29,452 bases of DNA. Origin: a virus. The DNA lies in IMG/VR virus record IMGVR_UViG_3300042455_000910, positions 1 through 29,452 of that record, one strand, 5' to 3'. Below, in pieces: positions 13,157 through 21,148 of this stretch (within the stretch, counting starts at the first letter, position 1; each line of letters begins with the position of its first letter). The notes below the pieces were generated by a model. It searched no databases. It had not been told where the DNA came from and was given only the letters and a program-made list of their open reading frames with translations. Made by a program: the position numbers and the translations under genes.

Positions 13157-13858
13157 TTAGATGAATTTGTTATTAATAATGTATTGTAACATAAAACGGT
13201 TAAAAAAGCTATGGGCATCCTTACCAAAATGATAGGAATTGGGCGCAACTGTATCGATACCTTGTTTACGAACAATAGCATCAAACGTCATTGTAGGCTC
13301 GTATGGTGCAACATAACACATATCCCACTCCCGCTGATCTTTAATTTTGGAAAAATCATTATTGCCGTTGAAAAAGATATGCTTGATTCCTTTTTCTTCT
13401 AGTTCTTTGTGGAATGCCCAAATTTGGTCATGTGCTTCTTGAGTTTTCCATTCCCAATCTACACCCATAATATATTGGCGATATTTTTCTTGTAGATCTT
13501 GCGGCACATGGTCAACACCACTAGCATTGACTTGAAGGTATCTGTCTTTGTACAACCATTCTTCTCGTTCCCAAGTTGACCATTGGATAACAACCAAGAG
13601 TTCTTCAAGATCTTGTCGAGTAGCCAACCATTCACGAGAAGTTCGTAAAATTCTTGAGTTGCTACTAGCACTTTCGGCCTCACAATGAAATCCAGTTCTT
13701 AGTGCTAGGCTTAGTAACTTGCCCCAAGTAACCGATAAATTATCAGGGTGTGGCGCTCTCCCGAGATAAAAATATTTTGGATCATCCTCGGCAAATGCGT
13801 GAACATTTACAGCTTCTGCTCCAGCGGTGTGACTATCGCCATTTACATATAATATCAT
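13157..13858 (-). CDS. SGNH hydrolase-like protein (copy 1 of tandem pair)
   Basis: A 233-aa protein with block I VNGDSHTAG at residues 5-13, a Trp-rich centre (IQWSTWEREEW near 92-102), FNGNNDF near 158 (Asn block) and GKDAHSFFN near 211, where the catalytic Asp/His are expected. Phage proteins of this group are uncharacterised; an esterase on glycan or cell-wall acyl groups is the usual guess. It overlaps its paralogue at 13855 by ATGA. Confidence 0.75.
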   Translation of the reverse strand: MILYVNGDSHTAGAEAVNVHAFAEDDPKYFYLGRAPHPDNLSVTWGKLLSLALRTGFHCEAESASSNSRILRTSREWLATRQDLEELLVVIQWSTWEREEWLYKDRYLQVNASGVDHVPQDLQEKYRQYIMGVDWEWKTQEAHDQIWAFHKELEEKGIKHIFFNGNNDFSKIKDQREWDMCYVAPYEPTMTFDAIVRKQGIDTVAPNSYHFGKDAHSFFNRFMLQYIINNKFI

Positions 13859-14499
13859 ATCAATTCGTTATCTCTAATATAATTGTATAACACATCAGAC
13901 CATTCTGCTTGTGCATTTTCTAGGAAGTGATTATTTTTAGTAGGTTTCCATCCGTGATTCTTCAAATACCAAAAGTAACTAAGATCATTATCATAAGGTC
14001 CTACATAGTTCTTATGCCAGTTGAGCTGGATTGGATCTAATAGATTATGTTGAAACGGCATTAATGCATTAAAGAACAAATGAGGAATATGTCGCTCAAG
14101 TAATGATCGATGCATACGATGTATCTGACTATGCATCAGCTTGGACTTGATAGATTGTTGTTCAGGCCCTTGCTCGATCACCCATTGCTTATATCGTTCT
14201 TCAAGTTCGGGGGGTAATGTATCATACCCGCCTGAGTTGACATTATAGTACTGCCCTTGATGTAACCATTCTTCTCTTTCCCAACTAGTCCATCCAATAA
14301 TCACAAAGGTATCTTTATTGGCTCTAGATAAAGAATTACTAGCAGTTCTAATTATTTGTGGATTACTAGTACCGCTCTTAGCTTCATTTGCTAAGGAGAT
14401 ATCCAATCGATTGGCTAGTAGTTGTGGCCATGAAGATTTACCTGAGTCCTTTAATTCGTTTCCTGAACTATTACTATCACCATTTACATACAATATCAC
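13855..14499 (-). CDS. SGNH hydrolase-like protein (copy 2, His site altered)
   Basis: A 214-aa paralogue of the adjacent gene: both begin MILYVNGDS, both have GWTSWEREEW/QWSTWEREEW, and both share the FFN block. Block I is GDSNSSG. At the C-terminus the expected Asp...His element reads NNHFLENAQAEW, with Gln where His is expected, so catalysis may be weakened or rely on another His. Coupled by ATGA on both sides. The pair looks like a tandem duplication followed by divergence. Confidence 0.72.
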   Translation of the reverse strand: MILYVNGDSNSSGNELKDSGKSSWPQLLANRLDISLANEAKSGTSNPQIIRTASNSLSRANKDTFVIIGWTSWEREEWLHQGQYYNVNSGGYDTLPPELEERYKQWVIEQGPEQQSIKSKLMHSQIHRMHRSLLERHIPHLFFNALMPFQHNLLDPIQLNWHKNYVGPYDNDLSYFWYLKNHGWKPTKNNHFLENAQAEWSDVLYNYIRDNELI

Positions 14500-14900
14500 G
14501 ATACTTCAGACCTTCCGTCTCCAATGTTGCGAGTCTTTACTACTCGATCTCGTTGAGGATCCATTGCTTCGTATTGTTCATACGTTTCTAATACAACATT
14601 GCGACACACGTTGGTAAACCAACGATCTACAATGTCGGCATCTGTATCATTTGGACCCATCATGTAACCAGCTTTAACTAGTTTGGCAATAAAGATATCA
14701 TTCCAATCTAGTTCAAATGCGCCATTCTGCATATCGTTAGGATCAATATCCATACTTAAAATATTAACATATGGTTCGCCAGCTTCGGTGGCCGTTTCTT
14801 TAGCAGATTTAGTCTGCTTCTTTGCTGCCTCTGCAATAGGTTTTTTCTTTTGCGGTGGCTCTAGCTTTTTCTTAAAAAAATCAAACATTCCCATTTTCAT
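14496..14900 (-). CDS. Conserved T4-like phage hypothetical protein (134 aa)
   Basis: A 134-aa protein with a very basic, Lys/Ala-rich N-terminus (residues 8-40) and an acidic C-terminal domain: ILSMDIDPNDMQNGAFELDWN, then a segment with DRWFTNVCRNV. I have the impression that similar proteins occur in marine T4-like phages, without known function. The start is uncertain between three nearby ATGs (14900, 14894, 14888); AAAGGA before 14900 favours one of the first two. Coupled to the SGNH gene by ATGA. Confidence 0.65.
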   Translation of the reverse strand: MKMGMFDFFKKKLEPPQKKKPIAEAAKKQTKSAKETATEAGEPYVNILSMDIDPNDMQNGAFELDWNDIFIAKLVKAGYMMGPNDTDADIVDRWFTNVCRNVVLETYEQYEAMDPQRDRVVKTRNIGDGRSEVS

Positions 14901-14927
14901 TTTCCTTTAATCTATTAGCATTTGTAA

Positions 14928-15176
14928 TCATCTATTCTTTAAACACCAAATCAAATGCTCTTCAACTGTATGCCAGTTGTACTCATACACTGGCGTACCC
15001 GGACCAGTCCACATGGCCATTCCTTCATACCCATACTTCAACCATATGATTTGATTACCGCGAATACAACGATGTGGCCACCAAGCAAATTCGCGCCGCC
15101 AACTTGCCCGTTGATAAAAACTACCTTGGCCGCCGAATAAACTATCTAGTGGCGGCACACTATTTGCCCCAACCAT
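14928..15176 (-). CDS. Small Trp-rich phage protein (82 aa)
   Basis: An 82-aa protein with an unusually high Trp/Tyr content (ASWRREFAWWPHRC near residues 25-38, IIWLKYGYEG near 43-52, ending HLIWCLKNR). I start it at the ATG at 15176, which overlaps the queE stop by 17 nt and has a TGTGGGG purine stretch upstream; a longer ORF reaches 15242 but would overlap queE more. Similar small WP-motif proteins seem common in T4-like phages. Function unknown. Confidence 0.6.
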   Translation of the reverse strand: MVGANSVPPLDSLFGGQGSFYQRASWRREFAWWPHRCIRGNQIIWLKYGYEGMAMWTGPGTPVYEYNWHTVEEHLIWCLKNR

Positions 15177-16020
15177 TACCCCACAAGTCCACATGCAATC
15201 TAGGACTATAATTCCAACCCTGCTCACAGCAAATGTTGGCAATACGCAGTTTATTTTCGTCGTAGGGCTTAACTACACCACCTTGTGGCATCAAGTATAT
15301 TTTGCCCTCAAAGCCGCCAGCTCTAAATGTATCACTGGCTCGAATAGCTTCAATAATATGTTCATCTGTTTCTACAACAAACTTGAGATAGGTGTGTCCA
15401 TGCTCTTGATAGCTGGTTACAATCTCAGGACAAATAGCATCATCCCATGATTCTCCTGAGGCACTTAATTTAGCACTGACACTGAATGTAACTTGTCTAC
15501 GTAGATCTCGTTTTACCCATTCGTCTAGATACTGTTTGAAATCATCATGCAACTCTTGAGTTCCGTTGGTTTCGAATGTAATATTTAACAAGTCTTCCAT
15601 GCGAGGATGACTCAGTAATTCTTTGTATGCACGTTGCCAACCTAGCAAGGGTTCGCCACCTGTGATCACAAGATGCACGTCGTTGCCATTATTCTGCCCC
15701 CACATGTTGTTAGGAGTCAATGCTAACATACGCTCTACCAATTCTTCAGTAGGTTGTGTAGGACTTAGATGCTTAAACGCAGGATGCCAACTTGCATAAC
15801 TGTCACACCCTGTTTCAACAAGCGGTAACTCTAGGAAGTTATTGTACAAGTGTACAACTTCAGCCACATCGTCGGCACCTGTTGACTTTTCTCCTGGCTT
15901 GCAACCAAATCCCGCACAGGTAAAGTTACATCCGTATGTTCTTAGGAACACACTAGGAACCCCAACAAAGCGTCCTTCGCCTTGTAAACTATAAAATAAT
16001 TCGCTAACTTTAATTTTCAT
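15160..16020 (-). CDS. queE: 7-carboxy-7-deazaguanine synthase, phage-type QueE
   Basis: A 286-aa radical SAM enzyme converting 6-carboxytetrahydropterin to 7-carboxy-7-deazaguanine. Signature: FYSLQGEGRFVGVPSVFLRT at residues 9-28, Cys-rich SAM cluster region GCNFTCAGFGCKPG (31-44), ITGGEPLLGWQ near 120-130 and FETNGT near 149. The Cys spacing (CX3CX4C) differs from the CX3CX2C of most radical SAM proteins, and additional Cys follow, as in phage QueE forms. It works with QueD (26720) and the QueF-like protein (27966). No Shine-Dalgarno; the late-box variant TCTAAATA lies 5 nt before the ATG. Confidence 0.92.
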   Translation of the reverse strand: MKIKVSELFYSLQGEGRFVGVPSVFLRTYGCNFTCAGFGCKPGEKSTGADDVAEVVHLYNNFLELPLVETGCDSYASWHPAFKHLSPTQPTEELVERMLALTPNNMWGQNNGNDVHLVITGGEPLLGWQRAYKELLSHPRMEDLLNITFETNGTQELHDDFKQYLDEWVKRDLRRQVTFSVSAKLSASGESWDDAICPEIVTSYQEHGHTYLKFVVETDEHIIEAIRASDTFRAGGFEGKIYLMPQGGVVKPYDENKLRIANICCEQGWNYSPRLHVDLWGNGWGK

Positions 16021-16025
16021 AATAG

Positions 16026-16033
16026 TATTTAGA
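16026..16033 (-). promoter_or_regulatory. Late-promoter variant TCTAAATA before queE
   Basis: TCTAAATACTATT differs at one base from the extended T4 late consensus TATAAATACTATT. Predicted +1 is the A of the queE ATG (16020). Confidence 0.5.
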
Positions 16034-16709
16034 TGTTATAAGCATTTTCCCAATATTTTGCTGCAGACTTATGCGCTTCTTCCAACGGATGCATATCCTG
16101 TATTGTAACAGGATATCCATTTTTATGCGACCAATCTACAAAGTTTTGATTATCAAAAAGTTGTAATTGTGGTGCAACTAATCCTTGTAATTCTTTTATA
16201 TAATCTGGAGTATGCCATTTTCCATCTAGTAATTCATAATCCATGTATGTTTGAACCGACTTAATTCCTTTTTGATCTAGATATTGTTGAACAGCCCAAA
16301 TGGTTTGTAGATTCCTAAACTTGTTCCACAGTAAACTACTGTTGGCTCGATTCTTATAAAAGTCAATCATGTCTTCGGCTTGCGTACGATCAACTAGATC
16401 TTTGAGTTTTTCTGGAACACAAGTTGGGCCTAATGTAATCCATGTTTCGTGCTCAACAATATAAAAATCCCAACGAGACATCCAAGTCCAATTAATTACT
16501 GCTAATGTATTTTCTACTGAATTATTTGCAAACCAGGAATAAATTTGTCTAGCAATGCAATCATTGCCACACCCTGGAATAGAGCTAGTATGATATTCGT
16601 AGCCCAACTTTTTAGCAACTAACGCAGACCATGCTTTCGAGCCATCAAGATTGTCTGTTAATTCTGTTCCAAAAACAAAGCTATCTCCGAAGCTAACAAT
16701 CTTCTTCAT
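16029..16709 (-). CDS. SGNH hydrolase-like protein
   Basis: A 226-aa protein with block I VSFGDSFVFGTEL at residues 5-17, a Gly/Asn block (SIPGCGNDCIARQ near 42-54), INWTWMSRW near 72-80 and a C-terminal DMHPLEEAH that can supply the catalytic Asp-x-His. It is intact by motif, unlike copy 2 at 13855. It overlaps the MazG-like gene upstream by 17 nt. Third of four SGNH-type proteins in the window. Confidence 0.78.
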   Translation of the reverse strand: MKKIVSFGDSFVFGTELTDNLDGSKAWSALVAKKLGYEYHTSSIPGCGNDCIARQIYSWFANNSVENTLAVINWTWMSRWDFYIVEHETWITLGPTCVPEKLKDLVDRTQAEDMIDFYKNRANSSLLWNKFRNLQTIWAVQQYLDQKGIKSVQTYMDYELLDGKWHTPDYIKELQGLVAPQLQLFDNQNFVDWSHKNGYPVTIQDMHPLEEAHKSAAKYWENAYNI

Positions 16710-16977
16710 AAAGTTTTGACCATTTCTTTAATTTTGCCTGTTTTTCAATCTTGCCTACATCCAATCGACCCGGATCAAGCACGCCTTGTTCTACTAATAT
16801 GTCTACCATACACAGCATGTCGGCTACTTCTTTTTCTAATACAACGCTATGTTTAACACCATCTTTATTTAGGTTGTTAATGCCAAAGCGAAAACATTTA
16901 CTAACTTCTTGTATAACTTCAGCACATTCTTCTTGTAAGATTACAAGAGCTTCGTTAGTTTTTGTATTCATTCTCAT
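16693..16977 (-). CDS. MazG-like nucleotide pyrophosphohydrolase
   Basis: A 94-aa single-domain all-alpha NTP-PPase. The metal motifs are EECAEVIQE (residues 16-24; ExxE pattern) and EKEVADMLCMVD (48-59; ExxD pattern). It should hydrolyse (d)NTPs or ppGpp-like nucleotides to monophosphates; MazG proteins are frequent in T4-like marine and freshwater phages. Coupled by ATGA to the methyltransferase upstream. Confidence 0.85.
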   Translation of the reverse strand: MRMNTKTNEALVILQEECAEVIQEVSKCFRFGINNLNKDGVKHSVVLEKEVADMLCMVDILVEQGVLDPGRLDVGKIEKQAKLKKWSKLYEEDC

Positions 16978-17540
16978 TTTCTTGTGGCATATTCACTGCC
17001 GTGCATTGTAAATCCATTCTCTAACAACAAAGGTATAGCGGTGGCACATTTGCCATCCCACGTACCATCATTATAAAAGGTATCATCCATAATTACAACC
17101 GCCTGTTTGTCTAAATAAGGCAAACAGTATTCTAATTGCAACCTATGTTCTGCCTGACAGTTTTGGTTATTCATAACAACACCACGTACGGCATAGTTAT
17201 CCATTTGTGTTTGACAGTACGGAGCAATGTTACCGGAATCCCAAATCCAATCAAAATTATCCAGATACAGAACTTTAATAATCTTATTTAGACCTGGGAG
17301 AATATTCTTACACCAATCAGATCCAGACTCTGCTACTACCCAATTGATGTGTGGATAAGTTCTTTCACGTAACCTATGTTCAACATCGACTGAATAAAAT
17401 TCTATGCCTTGTTGTTTTGCCCACTCACACAACCATATAGAACTACCTTCGCCGTTTTCACTACCAATTTCTAAAACAATATGATTACTATTACAAATTA
17501 ACTCTAGCTGTTCTAGTTTCTTGTACGGCATACTGCCCAT
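16974..17540 (-). CDS. Class I SAM-dependent methyltransferase-like protein
   Basis: A 188-aa Rossmann-type protein: VLEIGSENGEGSSIW near residues 21-35 is motif I, YSVDVEHR near 48-55 the acidic motif II, and KQAVVIMDDTFYNDGTWDG near 145-163 the later strand with an Asp pair, as in the Methyltransf_24 group. Target unknown. I use the ATG at 17540 (TAATG overlap with the phosphoribosyltransferase, GGAAG 6 nt upstream) rather than the 17579 start, which would overlap its neighbour by 40 nt. Confidence 0.7.
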   Translation of the reverse strand: MGSMPYKKLEQLELICNSNHIVLEIGSENGEGSSIWLCEWAKQQGIEFYSVDVEHRLRERTYPHINWVVAESGSDWCKNILPGLNKIIKVLYLDNFDWIWDSGNIAPYCQTQMDNYAVRGVVMNNQNCQAEHRLQLEYCLPYLDKQAVVIMDDTFYNDGTWDGKCATAIPLLLENGFTMHGSEYATRK

Positions 17541-18037
17541 TAATTCTTCCACCAATCTTCCCAAGGGAATACAATCCACGAATCTTCTTCGGCTTTATTG
17601 ATATCAACTGCGCTGTAATCAATACGTTTAAACTCACTTGCTTCGTTGTTGACTAGCACAGTGAATCGAACAGAATCGTTCCAAATAGTCAACCAGGGTT
17701 CTGGTTTACTAGGGTGAAAATCCTCCCAATCTTCTTTAATCCAATTTAATGTAGCACCAGAATCGTTGATGTCGTCAACAATAAGAATGTTCTTACCGTT
17801 GTAAGCATCTTCGGCCATCCATAGATTATGTTCGGGTTTGTTTCCATCGTCACGCAGGCTTACCTTAAGGCATTCCATCGGAACTTCTAAGTATTGACTA
17901 ATTAGGTTAGCAGGTGTAAGACCACCACGTGTTAATCCCACAACATAGTCTGGGCGCCAATCACTGGCATTAATTTGGCGCAGGATTTCTTGAGTTTGTT
18001 TTTCAACTGCCCGCCAAGTATGGTAGATTTTTTTCAT
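17540..18037 (-). CDS. Purine phosphoribosyltransferase-like (XGPRT type)
   Basis: A 165-aa type I PRTase. The PRPP-binding motif ILIVDDINDSGATL lies near residues 84-97, an early VVGLTRGGLTPA near 32-43, and the C-terminal SWIVFPWE is typical of xanthine-guanine PRTases. It may salvage guanine or handle a deazaguanine-type base, given the Que genes nearby (speculative). Coupled to kdsA by ATGA. Confidence 0.85.
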   Translation of the reverse strand: MKKIYHTWRAVEKQTQEILRQINASDWRPDYVVGLTRGGLTPANLISQYLEVPMECLKVSLRDDGNKPEHNLWMAEDAYNGKNILIVDDINDSGATLNWIKEDWEDFHPSKPEPWLTIWNDSVRFTVLVNNEASEFKRIDYSAVDINKAEEDSWIVFPWEDWWKN

Positions 18038-18855
18038 TTAACGATACCGTCTATTTGTTTAAGTTTAGCTAAAATTGATTCGAGGTCATCCAACGCAATC
18101 ATGTTAGGACCATCGCTGGGTGCGTTATCGGGATCTTCGTGACATTCCATAAACACAGCAGAAACACATCCTGTGGCAACAGCAGCGCGAGCCAAGTAAG
18201 GAACCATAGTTCGATCACCCCCTGATGTTGATCCGTTTGCTCCTGGGCGTTGTACACTGTGCGTAGCATCAAACACCACTGGAAATCCTGTACGGGCCAT
18301 AGTAGGCAAACTAGTCATATCGACCACTAAAGTATTATAACCATGTGTAACCCCACGCTCGCATAACATAACTTTATGATTGCCTGTGCTAACAACTTTT
18401 TCTGCGGCACTAACAATATCCCATGGAGCCATAAATTGCCCTTTTTTAATATTAACTGTGAGTCCAGTCTCGCCAGCAGCAACAAGTAAATCTGTTTGTC
18501 GGCTTAAGAACGCCGGTATTTGCAATATATCAATTCCAGCATCGGCACATATCTGTGCCTGTTCGGGTAAGTGAATATCAGTCAACACCGGAATGCCAAA
18601 CTTATGTTTGATGCTGTTTAATATCTGCAGACCTTCGTTGATACCGGCACCTCGAGGAGTGTTAACACTACTTCGATTGGCTTTATCAAAACTACTTTTA
18701 TAAACTAAATTAATACCAAGCAGTTGGCAAATTTCTTTTAAACGGCCGGCTGTTTGTTCAGCATGGTCTAAACTTTCAATTTGACAAGGGCCAGCAATTA
18801 ACACAAATGGTGCTGAATTATTAAATTCTATATGGTTAACAAAGAATGATTTCAT
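18034..18855 (-). CDS. kdsA: 3-deoxy-8-phosphooctulonate synthase (KdsA)
   Basis: Condenses arabinose-5-phosphate with phosphoenolpyruvate to Kdo-8-phosphate, the first committed step of Kdo for LPS inner core. A full-length TIM-barrel (273 aa): IAGPCQIES near residues 20-28, YKSSFDKANRSS (near 51-62), GIPVLTDIHLPEQA, DILQIPAFLSRQTDLL, NIKKGQFMAPWD, ERGVTHGYNTLVVDM and FDATHSVQRPG all match the family. I start at the ATG at 18855; an upstream GTG lies in the -10 box. It has its own sigma70 promoter and no room for a Shine-Dalgarno. No KdsB, KdsC, KdsD or Kdo transferase is present in the window, so host enzymes would complete the pathway. Confidence 0.95.
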   Translation of the reverse strand: MKSFFVNHIEFNNSAPFVLIAGPCQIESLDHAEQTAGRLKEICQLLGINLVYKSSFDKANRSSVNTPRGAGINEGLQILNSIKHKFGIPVLTDIHLPEQAQICADAGIDILQIPAFLSRQTDLLVAAGETGLTVNIKKGQFMAPWDIVSAAEKVVSTGNHKVMLCERGVTHGYNTLVVDMTSLPTMARTGFPVVFDATHSVQRPGANGSTSGGDRTMVPYLARAAVATGCVSAVFMECHEDPDNAPSDGPNMIALDDLESILAKLKQIDGIVK

Positions 18856-18861
18856 ACAGTT

Positions 18862-18891
18862 ATTATACACGAACTGTATTTAGATTGTCAA
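18862..18891 (-). promoter_or_regulatory. Sigma70 promoter of kdsA
   Basis: TTGACA (18886-18891), 18-nt spacer, TATAAT (18862-18867). The -35 overlaps the stop codon of the epimerase gene. Only 6 nt separate the -10 from the kdsA ATG, so the transcript would be almost or fully leaderless. Confidence 0.75.
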
Positions 18892-19781
18892 GAGAGAATT
18901 GATCTAATTCCTTGTTCAAAACTCATTGGCTCATAATCGGGCATGATACCACGTAATTTGGTAATGTCTGGCCTACGATTGGCAACCGACCCGGCCTTGC
19001 TTGGTAACTGGTCAAACACAGCGTCTGGGTGTCCTAATTCAGTGGCAATAACTTGTACAGCATCACCTATAGTGATTTCGCGATCATTACCAATGTTTAC
19101 CAATTCACGATTAATATTTTCAGCCACCCAGATACTAGCACGGATAGCATCACTCACGTGGCAGAAACTACGAGTTTCTTGTGAGCCAATTACGGTGAAT
19201 ACCTTATTCTTGATTTTATCAATTTGATCGCCGAGGAAGTGACCTTTTTTGCTATTTTCACCATACACGTTAAAGTAACGCAACATTACATAAGGCAACT
19301 TACTGTTGGCTAAAAAGTTTTCACTTGTGACTTTGGCCAAACGATATGACCAGCGAGCATTGTGAATGTTCTTGATCGTAATGTCTGTGTTCTCGGCCAC
19401 AGGGCTAGTAGGATCATCACTAACAACTTCGCTACTTGAGGCATACACCAACCGAGTTAAATTGGGGCACAGTGAAGCAAATTCAAACACATTGATATCC
19501 GATACAAAGTTATTAACTAAAACTTCGTTAGGACGTTCATAAAAATTAGTGGTGCCATTGATAGCACCATAATGGTAGATGTAATCAAAGTCTGTAGGCA
19601 ACACATTTACAAATACATCTGGAAGTTTTAAATCAGTTATGATCCAACGATCACATTCGGGCATACTGGTTGATCTTGATTGATTATCAATGGCCCAAAT
19701 CTCATGCCCTGCAGCTTTTAATTGTCGACAAAATTCTGTGCCTAATAGGCCGCCAGCCCCAGTTACTAATATTTTACTCAT
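18888..19781 (-). CDS. NAD-dependent nucleotide-sugar epimerase/dehydratase (extended SDR)
   Basis: A 297-aa protein with the NAD motif VTGAGGLLG at residues 6-14, VYASSSEV near 113-120 (catalytic Ser region), and SYRLAK near 146-151 (YxxxK). C-terminal residues match the GalE/RfbB-like superfamily. The exact reaction (4-epimerase, dehydratase or reductase) is not decidable. ATGA overlap with the UDP-sugar dehydrogenase upstream; together they would make a modified nucleotide sugar. Confidence 0.85.
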   Translation of the reverse strand: MSKILVTGAGGLLGTEFCRQLKAAGHEIWAIDNQSRSTSMPECDRWIITDLKLPDVFVNVLPTDFDYIYHYGAINGTTNFYERPNEVLVNNFVSDINVFEFASLCPNLTRLVYASSSEVVSDDPTSPVAENTDITIKNIHNARWSYRLAKVTSENFLANSKLPYVMLRYFNVYGENSKKGHFLGDQIDKIKNKVFTVIGSQETRSFCHVSDAIRASIWVAENINRELVNIGNDREITIGDAVQVIATELGHPDAVFDQLPSKAGSVANRRPDITKLRGIMPDYEPMSFEQGIRSILS

Positions 19782-20551
19782 TCGTTAATCTTTTTGTTAT
19801 CATCAATAATAGCCTGGATCATTGAATACTCTAATCCAAGATTTTTAATTAAATTGTTCCAGGCGCTGGTATCCTTTGGTAAACAATGTCCGCCAAACCC
19901 ACGCAAGTTATCGTTACACATCAAGTAAGCAGGATTGAAACATTCGCGCTTGCTGATTGCATGATATACAGCATCGTAATGTACACCTAACTTCTTGCAT
20001 ACTTCAAATGCAATGTTGGCAAAGATAATTTGCACACTGTGGTTTACATTGTTGAAATATTTGATTACTTCAGCTTCTGTTGGTTTAACACACGCAACAT
20101 TCTTTGGTAAGTGTCCATGAATCTGCTTAACTATTTCAAAATCTTCTTCACGACTACTACCAATAACCAATAGGTCATGGTTGTACATAAAATCCGCCAG
20201 GGCACTCTTAGCACGGAGGAATTCTGGAACGGAACAGATACGCAAATTAGGAAACGAAGAACTTAAACGGTCGCTGGTTCCGGGAATAACTGTACTTTTA
20301 ACACCAACTAATCCGCAATAGCTACTACGACTCAATTCACTAATAACATTTTCAACAATTGAAGTATCGCAATCACCATTTGGTGCTTGGTTGGTTGGTA
20401 CACAAATAAACACGCATTCGGTATCTAGGATATCTTCAAATTTACTTTCTGGATATGCAGGATCAACAAAACTCATTTGATGCCCTAAGTATTGTAATCC
20501 TTCGTGGACTGCCTTGCCTACGGTTCCTCGTCCAATAATGCCAATTTTCAT
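19778..20551 (-). CDS. UDP-glucose/GDP-mannose dehydrogenase-like, short form
   Basis: A 257-aa protein with GIIGRGTVG (residues 4-12) and the catalytic Cys motif FGGHCLPKDTSAW near 223-235. Bacterial family members have about 390-450 aa with a third, UDP-binding domain after the catalytic helix; that domain is missing here, as the protein stops about 20 residues after the Cys motif. Short forms are seen in phage genomes. Likely oxidises a nucleotide sugar to a uronic acid, if active. Confidence 0.82.
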   Translation of the reverse strand: MKIGIIGRGTVGKAVHEGLQYLGHQMSFVDPAYPESKFEDILDTECVFICVPTNQAPNGDCDTSIVENVISELSRSSYCGLVGVKSTVIPGTSDRLSSSFPNLRICSVPEFLRAKSALADFMYNHDLLVIGSSREEDFEIVKQIHGHLPKNVACVKPTEAEVIKYFNNVNHSVQIIFANIAFEVCKKLGVHYDAVYHAISKRECFNPAYLMCNDNLRGFGGHCLPKDTSAWNNLIKNLGLEYSMIQAIIDDNKKINE

Positions 20552-21148
20552 TTAATTTTCCTCTGGATATTTCATATCAACTAATTGGTTAGAATTATTT
20601 GATGCTATACTCAATATTTCTAATGCTACATCGTTTGGAGTTAAACAAACCGCCGGAGTCGACATATCAATTAAAGGAGTGCGTGTTCTTACTGGGTTAA
20701 TTAAACTAACTGTAATATCAGTATTACTAAAGTAATCACATGCCCCTTGCCACACATTATATAGTGCCGCTTTGGAGGCTGCGTACAAAATGTAAGCCTT
20801 ACGTCCGCTGAGATAAGAACTTGATCCAACCATGATAATCTTCACCGGTTTTTTACCTGGGGTATCAATATAGTGTTTGATAATTGCCCAATTAGATCCA
20901 ACATTAATATCAAAAGTTTTATTGTGTGTTTCTGTATTGCCATTATCAAAGTGGCCAACGCAATTGATAACAACATCTGGATTTACAGCAAGTATGGTGG
21001 TAACTTGTTGATAAGATTCTGGATTATTAAAATCCACACTAGAACTATTAACCGGAACAACGCGATATCCAGCCGCAAGAAATACTTCTCTAACAGCAGA
21101 TCCAATACCCCCGCGGGCTCCTAATAAAACTGCTACGCGGTCAGTCAC
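20552..21148 (-). CDS. Short-chain dehydrogenase/reductase (SDR)
   Basis: A 198-aa classical SDR: LLGARGGIGSAV (residues 8-19, GxxxGxG), NCVGHFDNG near 61-69, SSSYLSGRKA near 108-117 and YAASKAAL near 122-129 (YxxxK). About 40-50 residues shorter than typical classical SDRs. Start is GTG at 21148, overlapping the cupin stop (GTGA). Fits a ketosugar reductase in the sugar pathway; substrate unknown. Confidence 0.82.
   Translation of the reverse strand: MTDRVAVLLGARGGIGSAVREVFLAAGYRVVPVNSSSVDFNNPESYQQVTTILAVNPDVVINCVGHFDNGNTETHNKTFDINVGSNWAIIKHYIDTPGKKPVKIIMVGSSSYLSGRKAYILYAASKAALYNVWQGACDYFSNTDITVSLINPVRTRTPLIDMSTPAVCLTPNDVALEILSIASNNSNQLVDMKYPEEN

Noticed and set aside
15176-15242. Longer N-terminus for the 82-aa protein
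   Set aside because: It would overlap queE by 83 nt; the inner ATG at 15176 is a better start.
18856-18870. GTG start for kdsA
   Set aside because: It lies in the -10 region of the kdsA promoter, so it would not be transcribed from it.
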